Origin: Branchiostoma floridae
Taxonomy: Eukaryota > Chordata > Leptocardii > Amphioxiformes > Branchiostomatidae
DNA: 64,000 nt
Assembly: GCF_000003815.2 (NCBI RefSeq)
Contig: NC_049985.1
Location: forward strand, 3,802,157-3,866,156
Direction of reading: 5' to 3'
Shown here: in pieces, positions 53,501-64,000 of the stretch
How positions within the stretch are numbered: position 1 is the stretch's first letter
How the letters are laid out: the number at the start of each line of letters is the position of its first letter
The notes under the pieces: model-generated
Told to the model about the DNA's origin: nothing
Seen by the model: only the letters and a program-made list of their open reading frames with translations
Database searches by the model: none
Position numbers and translations under genes: made by a program

Positions 53501-56500
53501 TAAAGTGAAACATTATAAATTAGAAGATTCATTCTATTTTCTCAGGAACAGGCTGTTGTTTCATCTGTCGCATTTTGAAAGGATGGACAGAAAAGGGAAT
53601 TCCGTGTTGTTTGCATGTGCATGGTCAACCAGTTCTCTCAACCTCCCTGGATTTGTTTCTGGTAAATTGTTCAGAACCTTTCCTTGACAACTTTCTCATA
53701 TGTGCAGTGTAACTAAATATATGTTGTATGTAACAGAAGTGGTGTGCATAATTTAATATATATATATATTTAATGCAACATTGTTGACAATAAATAAGGT
53801 CTACATAAAGTTTGTCAAGTAAGTCAAGTCACATAAAATTAAATGTTCTTAATGCTACCTCTGCAATAATTTCAGAGCCTTAAATACATCTTCTTAATTG
53901 TTGATTGTTAGTTTAATGTTACTAGAAATAACAGATTTAAGGCTTTAAAAAAAGTTAGATTAAAGATTTCCCTAATGAAAAAGTATCTAAAGCATTACAG
54001 ATTACTAGAAATTCGTAGTGTTGCACTCTTTTAATTTTACTTTACGAAAATAAAGTTGGATACATGTAAGTTACAATAATTATTGTATCTGAAGGAGTGC
54101 TGCTTATCAGTATGCAAGACAGGAAGTTTCAGAACTTTTGGATCTAAATCTAAATCTGAACATGAGTTTAGGAGGCACAAATTTGAAATGTCTATCCAGC
54201 TTTGTAAACAAATATTCAACCTAGATCATGTATGAGACCTTCCTCACTAGTGGTGCGTACCTTAACTCATATTCAGGTTCAGGTCCGGATTCAGGTCCAG
54301 CAGTTCAGGTTCAGGTCCGGACTTTAAGTCCAGACCTGAATCCATCATTGCATATTACATTTTGTATGTTTGCTAGAAAGTGTTCTTTTTTGAGGGGTAG
54401 GGGGGATGGTGCATATAAAATTGCATGTAAGCATGAATTGAAATGGGATGTGAAAATTACATGCAAATTATATACAGCCAGTGTAAACACAAAATGTTTT
54501 TTGTCTTTTTCCAGTGCAAATTTCACTGTCTATGGAAGGTTTTAGATGGTTTAGAACAAAAAAAAGGGAATATAAGTGACAGATAGCTTTTTGCAAGTCC
54601 GGACTTGGCAAAGGATTTAGGTTTTTTTGGACTTGGAACTAAACATTTTAGGTCCAATTCCAAGTCAGGGCTTTAGGTACGCACCACTATTCCTCACCTT
54701 GATGTATTATGTTTGTTCTTCTGTTTCTCAGGGACTTGAACTTTTATTCCTTTAACCCGTGCCTACCGTTCGAGGAACCAAACGGGATCGATGTGTGCGC
54801 TAACGTGGCAGTGTGCATGTACAGGGAGGTGGGAGGGGTGGACACATACTACAACTGTGGGGAGCACCTGTACTCTGACTTTGTTTACAACAACGATACT
54901 GGATACATTGATCTTGTCTATACAGGTTTGTATTTGTAGTAGGGCTACGTACCAAAGCTGTGTACTGGTACTAAATGTAAAAATTGATTAGTACAGGTCG
55001 AAAATATCAATAAAGTTCTGTGACTAGAGATGCGTAAATCCTACCTAAATATGAAAGTTTAGCACTTGAAAAGACCAACACTAGTGTTCATACCCTCAGT
55101 AGTACCCATGCTTTTAGCCAGGCATGCGTCAACGCGTCCAGATGACGCACCTTTCTTAGAATATCAAGAAATTTGACGCTCTGGACGCACTGGCACTGAG
55201 GAGAAAATCCTCCGACGAGCATGAAATTCTGATTGACCAGGGATGCTACCAGGTCATCTGTGGTCACAGTCTTCTACTGTGACATCTGTAACAGTATTTT
55301 TGCCTCTTTGGATACCTTAGAATGAACTATTTTAATTTAAAATCATCAAAAACTCTGCACCATGGAAGGTAGATGCCCCCGGACTCCCCTATAATAGTCA
55401 CTTACGGCAACTAACCAATAAATTTGGACTCCCTATAATAAAATCCTAGCTAAATGCTTGGTAGTACCTGTTCTCTCGGTAGTTTCTGTACCCCTAGTAC
55501 TTAGTAGTGTTAAAAACTCACCTCAGTGTTAACATCAACCTTGTTCAGCCATTTACAGTTATCTTTTCATTAAGATTGGGCACAAACATATTATGTAACA
55601 CTGTAATCATGGTAGGTGAAGTTTCCCACTGTTTGCTTGTTAAGGCTCCAGGCTTTGTGTTAGTGTGGCAATGTGTTACTTAAGCACTGTATGATTGCAA
55701 ACTCTTAAGCACAGCAAACCCTTTACTCAAGTTTAAATCTGACAAACTTACAACATGTAAATGTGTTAACAGTACTCTAAAACTATTCACTGATACTGGT
55801 AACTTTAATTTGTTAACTAGGTGGATATGAGCTGGGGGATGTTCGTCACACTGTCATCCATCTTGAGTGTGGCCTCATCTTCGACCTTGACATCGAAGGC
55901 TACCAGGAAGACACCAGGACGGTTGTCATGACAATGGCCACGCCCTGTGCCTGTGTGACGGGCTGCGAGGGGTTTAAAGACCTGAGTGCGGGATCTGTGC
56001 TACTCATCATATTTACGGTTTCCCTTGGCTTTTACTTTGCTGCTGGTAGGTTTATTTTCATTTTTCCGTAAATAACTTCATCAAGTTGGCAATATTATTT
56101 ATATTGATATGGTTCTTTAGGTGCAAGCAAGAAGTATTTACTTCCAACGTTTCGATGTATATCAGACACCATCATCAGGGTAGAATGACTGGTAGACAAA
56201 TAGCACGTACATTTTTCTTGCTGCTACTTATAGCCGATGTAGGTGGCGCTGCAGCAGTGAGAATGCTGTCCCAAAGGTGACTCAGTTTGTATCCCCCCTC
56301 ATCTCTGTTTATGACTGCCTCTGATTTTCTGATCCAGACTGCCTCCTTGATATTTTTATTTTATTGAAATTGCAGACAATGCAATACATGGCAAACCCAA
56401 GTAGCTTAGCTGATAATGGGTGCCAACACATATTACGAACATTTACATTTCTCCTAGAATACACTGACTCAAATGGTTAGCGTATACTTCAAATGAAACA

Positions 56501-57299
56501 ACAAGGTTAAGCCGAAAGACAAACCTTCTTAAGAAGAAGATAAGTTAAATTTGATATATAGGTTTGGACCAGGTAAGTATTAAGTAGCAGATTTGACGCT
56601 ACCGTTAACAGTATTGGTCTGAGTGGTTTAACAGGAAGAACCATTTTGTAGAGGAAATGTAGGTTTCAAGGGCTGCTTCGGCCGATAAATACTTGTTTGT
56701 ACAGTTATTGTATCCTGGTAAAATTCACTGACAAATTGGACATGAAAGTTAAAGTTAAAAGTTAAAGTCCTTCCCGCGCCTGATGGCGCATAGGGCAGCG
56801 CCCATCACCGTTTCAATAGCCCTTGGCCACACAACGCAATCTCTACAGCAGGGGGCTAGTCCACTGGTAGTGGTGTGTGTTCAACTTTCATACTCTTTCC
56901 CGAATGCTGAGTGCTAAGCAGAGAAAGCAGCATGTACCATTTTTAAAGTCTTTGGTATGACTCGGCCGGGATCGAACTCACGACCTACCGAATGCAAGGC
57001 GAATACTCTACCCACTAGGCCATTGCACCAGTTGGACATGGAAGTAAGAGGTTTGTATTGAACAATGTGATCATATTTCCATTGTCTTCCCAGGTGCTTT
57101 TTACCTCCACACGGTGAGAGACAAGCAAGGCAGAGACATGATCCCCCACCTCCACATGTGGACCGAGCTGTTGAGTCTCATCAGGGACGGGTGCTGCTTT
57201 GTTCTGGGGCCTTGCCGGGGGAACAATCCAGACGTGCTGTACTCCCAGTACGAGAGACCCTCGCAGTACGAGAGGCCAGAGTACGACGGGCCTGTGTAA
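50595..57299 (+). CDS. Type I membrane protein with MRH (mannose-6-phosphate receptor homology / ATG27-like) domain, 4 exons, 278 aa
   Basis: Exons 50595-50806, 54732-54925, 55821-56045, 57094-57299; GT/AG borders, phases 2, 1, 1, total 279 codons. A signal peptide (ISWFLCNFLVFLAF) is followed by a Cys-rich lumenal region at residues about 34-185: MQCVKTGPCSCE, GIDLITLARVGEP, YSFNPCLPFEE, VCANVAVC, YYNCGEHL, HLECGLIFDLD and ATPCACVTGC. The CxCE...DLxxL start, the LxYxGG-like block and C-terminal cysteine cluster fit MRH domains of the ATG27/CD-MPR type. A membrane segment lies at about 191-214 (GSVLLIIFTVSLGFYFAAG), then IPHLHMWTELLSLIRDGCCF, a juxtamembrane block common in this group. The cytosolic end has SQYERP twice. 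Relatives cycle between Golgi and endosomes; sugar binding cannot be claimed, because the Q/R/E/Y sugar residues could not be placed securely. It shares a promoter with DPM2. Confidence 0.85.
51225..51360 (+). mobile_element. Degenerate tRNA-SINE head in the foldback loop
   Basis: CAGGGTTCAAATCC (B-box) and GTTAACAGTACTTTCCCCAC follow the SINE order. The A-box region is worn. Confidence 0.5.
51700..51795. repeat. (CA)n/(CG)n microsatellite
   Basis: CA repeats with a central block of CGCGCG, in the loop of the foldback element. Confidence 0.95.
52105..52324. mobile_element. Palindromic MITE (TAACGCTAGTTCACC family), copy 4
   Basis: TAACGCAGCGGTTCACCTTT and GGGTAACCTATATTCGTTG on the left; CAACGGATAAAGGTCACTCC and GATAAAGGTGAACTATCGTTA on the right. 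It is inserted inside the larger foldback element. Confidence 0.85.
52608..53213. mobile_element. MITE with TIR ACCGTATATTCTCGAATAAA
   Basis: The left end ACCGTATATTCTCGAATAAA + GTACGCACCCC and the right end GTGCGTACTTTATTCGAGAA + TATACGGT are exact complements over about 28 bases. The word AATTAAAGTACGCACC or AAATAAAGTACGCACC recurs three more times inside. It is flanked by ACAT on both sides (or by TA if the outer base pair belongs to the target). 606 bases, no transposase frame. In intron 1 of the MRH gene. Confidence 0.9.
53214..54247. other. Intron 1 of the MRH gene, no further feature
   Basis: Strongly AT-rich intronic sequence with an (AT)n run near 53755. Short frames have no support. 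Confidence 0.5.
54248..54689. mobile_element. hAT-like MITE with perfect 8-bp target duplication TTCCTCAC
   Basis: The left end TAGTGGTGCGTACC and right end GGTACGCACCACTA are exact complements. The direct repeat TTCCTCAC flanks it at 54240-54247 and 54690-54697. Sub-terminal GGTTCAGGTCCGGA words recur. It ends 42 bases before exon 2 of the MRH gene, so the polypyrimidine tract of that exon begins right after the target duplication. Confidence 0.93.
55090..55260. repeat. Possible worn inverted repeat
   Basis: AGCCAGGCATGCGTCAACGC, GTCCAGATGACGCACC and GACGCTCTGGACGCACTGGC form weak inverted pairs. Not assignable to a family. Confidence 0.3.
56358..56600 (-). mobile_element. Dispersed LINE-3'-end-like repeat, copy 2
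   Basis: TTTATTGAAATTGCAGACAA, GGCAAACCCAAGTAGCTTAG, GACTCAAATGGTTAGCGTAT, AAGACAAACC and GATATATAGGTTTGGA match 7801-8060 in order. In intron 3 of the MRH gene. Confidence 0.6.
56755..57032 (-). mobile_element. tRNA-derived SINE, second family
   Basis: On the minus strand, TGGTGCAATGGCCTAGTGGG (A-box region), GTAGAGTATTCGCC and GGTCGTGAGTTCGATCCCGG (B-box) start the element. The body runs through TGCTTTCTCTGCTTAGCACT and ends at GACTTTAACTTT. A good tRNA-like promoter, with a head different from the SINE at 16035. It ends 61 bases before exon 4 of the MRH gene. Confidence 0.85.
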
Positions 57300-58320
57300 C
57301 CATGGCGATGGTAACCATGGTGATCATTGTCCGTAAATATTTCTGTTTTTGCCAGTCGATTTTACGGCAGGAGTATTCTCCAGGCAGATCTACCGGTAGC
57401 ATAAGGAGTTTAGCTGAGCAATGTTATCAAAAAGGCTAATGAATACATGTACCTTTACCTTAAATATTTCAAGATTTAGTAAATACATGTGCATGCAGCA
57501 CAAGCATACATGCCAGGGAATACCCAGTGCAATAGCCTAGCGGGTGCTACATGTAGGTAAAGTGTTTGCAAAGAATTATATAATTATTGTACTGTATTAC
57601 TGACTGCTTTCCTTGCTTTAAGCAGTTAGCACTAATATAAGAAAGTTTGCTACCAGTGGAATAGTTCCCAGTTATGAGGTCTTTGGGAACCAAGGTTATA
57701 GAGAAAGCTTAGGGTTAGGAATCTGATAGACTTCTAGGCAAACTACATTCGTGCTCTAACTTCCTAAAACTGAAGAGCTTGTTTAAGTTAAATACATTTG
57801 GTAAATCACATACAATACATGATATTGTGCACTTGATTGGTAGGAACCAACCCACATGTACATGTATGCTCTGCATATGAATAAGGCATGTATTTTAGTT
57901 ATAGATTTTGGAAGTGTGATAGACGTTATCATAAGAATGATGCCAGTGACTTTTAAACATCATAATTGTACTTGTGGTCATAGACACCAATGGTGCCTTG
58001 TGTAATGTATACTTTGCAATGTGTTTTCAAGTTAGCAATTTATTTTCAGGCTGTTATGAGTGCATGCAGTTGTAGGAAAGTGCAATACAGTTAATTATTT
58101 TTTTTTCTTTTCAGAACCTCGTGGTTATTATATCATTGCATGAAATGCGCCTTCCTTGTGGTATTATCAGTGAATATTACAAAATTTAATGTTTTAAGGA
58201 AAAGTTGACATGTTCTCAAGGTATAACGTTGATTATGCAAATCAGTTATATCAGTAATCTTATTTACCCAAATAAGTTGTCAAATGTATGATTGTCTTAT
58301 GATTAGCAAATGAAAATAAA
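57300..58320 (+). other. 3' UTR of the MRH gene with polyadenylation signal
   Basis: About 1 kb of non-coding sequence follows the stop at 57299. AATAAA lies at 58315-58320, followed by a T/G-rich stretch, a plausible mRNA end. Confidence 0.55.
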
Positions 58321-61300
58321 AACATTTTCCCTGTGATTTGCCTAGTTTGCATGTATTATTAATATAATATTATAATTGTAAATTTAAAGTTTACCTAAAA
58401 TTTTAAGGCAGGGAACTTTCATTTTCAGATATTTGTATTGATAAAACTTTGTATGTTTGTCAGTTGTCACAACAAGATTGATACATGTAAATAACTTATT
58501 CTGGCAACTTAGACCTTCACTTCCTGTTTCCTGACAACTCTGACACCTGTCACTCAACAATGAACATGAGCAGCCAAAATGAAAAAAAAAAGATGCAGAA
58601 GCACACACAAGCTAACAGACATGCATACAAAACACCTATGAATGAATAATGAAAAGACAGTTTTAGTACTACCTGCAAACTTTATCTCCACAAAACCAAG
58701 AATACAAAAAAAAATTAGGTTCTTCTTGATGGTTACAGTCATTGATAACTACTTGTACATGTATATAACATTACACAAGAAGTCTGTGGCCACCTGGTAG
58801 TACTATAAGACTTAGTGTAGAAAACTTGGCTTTTTTTCAAAATCATGGCAAACTCAGTCTATCACAAAGCTTACAATGTAACTGCGTCAAGAAATCTACA
58901 AGTCATACATCGTCTTTTTTGTTGTCGAAAATGATCCCCAAAACTCATCTTTGCAAAGAATCCATTATACAAGGTAGTAAAGGCAAGCACAATTTTCTAC
59001 ATACTGTAGTGAATGAAACATATTTTTGGCGAGGCCCAAGGGGTGAGCCCAGTTGTTGCAAATGTCTTCTTTTATGGCAACCAAGATTTGCGCAGCACTA
59101 AATACAAAACCCCTGCCAGCGGGTAGACATATCATAACGTGTTACACAAAACGGGCCGATTCTAACTTCACTATAGCATGATTAATACATTAACATTAGT
59201 ATCATAATTACATATCATCATTCGGACAAAAAAATTAAGTCATATCATCACTCCAGTATACAATGTGGCTAGCACACTGTCATCATTTACAGTATTATAT
59301 ATAATCATATCCAATGTATACAACGTGTTGAAATATTATTGTCGTTTGGAAGTTCTGTAGGTTATATAAAAACTTCCACCAAAAAAGCATCAAATTGTAG
59401 AAGGAAATATAAAACATTACAAACACTTGGTTACTAGTTACAAACTCTACTCCCCAAATGAGTTATGTTCCGTTGTTAATTCTTGATGAGAACACACTTG
59501 TACACACTTCACTTCTTTTAAAAGATGCTTGAAGTTTTGGTTGTGCTGTTGTAGTTGTAATTTTTTTCCACATCTCTAAGTAGAATTATTGCAACTACAA
59601 ATCCTATAGCTTTCAGGCAAAAGTTGATTGAGAAATTGACTAACAAGGAAAAACCAAATGCAGCCCCTTGGTTCTCGTTTAATAGTAAAACCAACAAAAA
59701 AGGACAAAAAATAATTCACAAAAATTTTAAGTGCTATTATCATTACCTCACAGGTTTTAAATCAGAAACCAAATCAGAAAGTATTATACTATCATTTTCA
59801 ATGATAATCGGGCTACGCAAAGAAAGAACCAAAAAGTAAAGTTTGAAAAAAAAAAAAAATCTCAAATGAAACACATTATATAGCTGTGAATAAAAACAAC
59901 ATCTTTTTTTGGCTGAAACTACTTTTTAGTTTTATTTTGTAGTAATCTAGCATAGTTTTGTAGCAGTTAATCCCAACTAAGCTTGGCCAAGTCACAACAT
60001 TGTTCCAGAAAGTAGGCCCTAAGACGGCTGGTAGACAGGCTAACAGTAACTCAATACAAACCAGCTACAAAGAAGATATTATAGGCTGGTTCACAGTCTT
60101 CTTCAGCAACTTTAAGATATAGAGAACCAAGTGACTTCATTAGAATGCCCTTCAATTTGTGTACTGTGTGTCCTCATCATGTTGTAACTACCTAGTAGAT
60201 GTTGGCACTAACCTCTCTAACACAGAAGTAATAACACTCAGATTAGTTCCTATCTAAAACATGCCAGGTATCACGTACTGTATTCTGTTCACAGCATGTA
60301 CTGCAAACTGAGCATCTTTGTATCCAATGTGCAGCATAAAATAACCAAGTTGTTTTATATCTTCATATCCTATATTGAATATGAAATGTTTACTGGTAAT
60401 TTAGTGTCAATCATAAACTATTGTAACAGTTCTATCGTACCCATTCCTTTAAAATCCGTCAAGCTGTGATTACCACAAAAACAGTAAAATGAAGTTAACA
60501 GCTTACAGGTGGATCGTTTTAGGAGAAATATCATTTTGTGATTAAATCTAGAAATATTGACTTATAATGAAAAAAAAAGAGGAAAATGTGCAATCCTTTT
60601 GTTAAGGGCAATTTTTGATGTTGTCACATACAAAATTAAAGCCACGGATGAAAACTAGTTTGGACACAGAAAAGAGTCATTTAATTTGTAAGATAAACAT
60701 CATGCTAACCCATTGGATAGAAAGATACTCAGACATCACACTTAATTCCACTGTTTTTCCTGATTATACAAGTTTTACAGTGCTATCATTATGTACAATG
60801 TTTCCATACTAAAATACATGTATGCCGTATTAGTAAAGTATTACAACTTGGCGGCATGTTACAGTAGTGATGGCAGTTCCATAAAATACATGATTTAGCA
60901 GTTCATAAATGACGGGCACCTTGAAAAAAAAAGTCTGGCACAAAAACAATTATTCTTTCTCCTCCATACATTTTGCAAGTTTCTTTCTTTTTCTACTTAT
61001 TCCACCAGAACTTCCATACAACAACGTTCTTGCAAGCTCCTATTTTACAAACCTTATTGATTTATTTGTACACACTTATCAAAATATACCAACTTGTCAA
61101 ATCATCTTTCAAATGTAACTTCATTTTCAATGGCACAGCCACATATTTCCCATAACCCTTTGCTTTAGTGACACCTCATTTGCATTTTCTTTCTCCCATA
61201 TGTATGAACTGGGAGTCAAAATCACTGCAGAAAAATTATTCTCTTTCTGTAGCCTGCTTGTCTCGCCTCTCTGTAGTCTTCAGATCTGTCAGGAAACTAT

Positions 61301-61737
61301 CTGTTCTCAAAGATAACTGCTTCAAAAGCACCAGCCGATATCCTAAAGTGGGTGGGGGAAAGAAGGCATTAACATCTGCAGTACTGAAAGAATCTGATAG
61401 CAGGTGCTCCTGACTAGGTACAACAGCTTAGAAAAGTTAAACCAATCTTTACTGCTGGACGATAAACTATTTTCAGACTACACTGTCTTTCATTAGTTCA
61501 AAGAAAATAAAAGTAAAATATACTTTTATTTTCCTTTAGATAAAAGTATCACATCATTTTATTTTCATTCTAGTCAGCAGCTAAAAAGATTGATTTCACT
61601 TCTATTATCAAATTTCCTGCACAACTAATCTTCAGAAAGGTAATAGCTTAGAGGTTACAGGCTAATGTAGAGGATATCAAAACTCCTTTTTCATCCATTC
61701 TAACGGCCGGGGGTGAAATTTGACTTACATCTACTAA
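58321..61737 (-). other. Long probable 3' UTR or intergenic stretch of the right-edge gene
   Basis: AT-rich and notably free of the MITEs and SINEs that fill the rest of the window, which fits a long transcribed 3' UTR of the minus-strand gene ending at 61738. Frames such as 58826-59101 and 61168-61413 lack domain or splice evidence. I see no other gene. Confidence 0.4.
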
Positions 61738-63116
<1,379 letters not shown>

Positions 63117-63581
63117 CTGGAATTGGCAACATAATATCTTAAATTTTACTTATACATGAATTGTACAAAAAGGTCAGCAATGGCCAAAGGGTTATTCCTT
63201 GGGGAACACTCCATAATTTACTGCTACTACTACTGCTATTGTTGGCCTAAAGACTTGGGATTCTGAGAATGGCGAGATAATATGACTGATCATTCATGTA
63301 CAAAAAGCATAGCAATGGCCCAAGGATTATTCCTTGGGGAACACTTAAGGGATGACTGCTACTGCTGGAGTACTAGCCTGAACTACTGGGGCTTGGGTTT
63401 CTGGAAAAGGCAAGACAATATAACTAAAAAAAAATCATTCATGTACAGTGAACGGTAAAGGTCCCAGGATTATTCCTTTGGGAACACTCAATAGATGACT
63501 AAAACTGCTAGAGTACTGGCCTAAACTATTGTGACTTGGGTTTCTGGGAAAGGCAAGATAATATTACTGGTCACTCAAGTA

Positions 63582-64000
63582 CAATGAATGAATGAATGAA
63601 AGACCTTTATTGTACATTCATGCCTCGACGGGCTAGGTACAGGTCACTGATAACAGACATGACTGATAACAGACATAACAAACATAAGCAAAAACAACAA
63701 GATACAATTAACTAGCTGAAGGTACTAAGCTAACAGGATGGTCGACATCTTCTCGCTTCTTTGTACAAGTGTAGATATAGGAACAGATAATGTTTGATAT
63801 ACAGGGTTTGTCTAGGCGCATCAAAAATAGAAATTTATCCGTTGCATTAAGGTGTTCAAAATATGGGAACTCTTTTCTTATATATTCATAAAGCACAATC
63901 CGTTCATTATGGTACAGTTTACAGTGTAAAATAAAATGCTGTTCATCTTCTACTTGTTGCAAATCACAAAATTGGCAGACTCTATGCTGCAGAGGGGTGC
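63582..64000 (-). mobile_element. LINE 3' end (CR1/L2-like) reaching the window edge
   Basis: On the minus strand the frame entering at the window edge reads HRVCQFCDLQQVEDEQHF, then ILHCKLYHNER, giving the same CxxC...H...C tail as 838-1107, and stops at 63708. The 3' UTR ends ...TACAATAAAGGTC, then a (TTCA)n tail (63587-63600). The frame is intact within the window, so the copy may be fairly young. It continues outside. Confidence 0.8.

Overview
This window looks like chordate nuclear DNA, most likely from an amphioxus (Branchiostoma). The evidence is intron-rich genes with GT/AG splice sites, deuterostome-type housekeeping genes (DHRS1, DPM2), an intronless SLC35G-like transporter, a NIDO + C-type-lectin secreted protein, a receptor tail of a style I recall from amphioxus, and a very dense load of small palindromic transposons, tRNA-derived SINEs and 3' ends of CR1/L2-like LINEs. 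The species call is inference; no search was run. Gene models were built by reading splice sites and checking that phases agree from exon to exon. Layout: 1-17 kb is transposon-rich and gene-poor, with LINE 3' ends, a TTAA-flanked piggyBac-like MITE, SINEs, two N gaps, and one possible orphan exon (11196-11324). 17.1-17.9 kb holds a single-exon transmembrane receptor tail with two ITIM-like tyrosine motifs, probably a fragment. 18.7-30.3 kb is an eight-exon minus-strand gene for a secreted NIDO + C-type-lectin protein of 418 residues. 30.3-35.6 kb is a run of nested MITEs and SINEs. 35.6-36.7 kb is the intronless SLC35G-like transporter (minus). 39.5-46.4 kb is DHRS1 (plus, nine coding exons), with about 1.6 kb of 32-bp minisatellite in its last intron. 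48.0-50.5 kb is DPM2 (minus, four coding exons, the first holding only the ATG). 50.6-57.3 kb is a type I membrane protein with a mannose-6-phosphate-receptor-homology (MRH/ATG27-like) lumenal region (plus, four exons). From 61.7 kb to the right edge is the 3' part of an unrecognised minus-strand gene, then a LINE 3' end. DPM2 and the MRH gene are head to head with only 130 bp between start codons, so they probably share a bidirectional promoter; both products work in the secretory pathway (mannose donor synthesis in the ER; probable glycoprotein handling or sorting). The MRH gene and the right-edge gene converge tail to tail. No prokaryotic operon, CRISPR array or virus was found. The items most worth follow-up are the NIDO-lectin protein, the frame-broken ITIM receptor tail, the DPM2/MRH bidirectional pair, the nested MITE with a perfect 8-bp target duplication, and the tandem exon-like copies at 63.1-63.6 kb.
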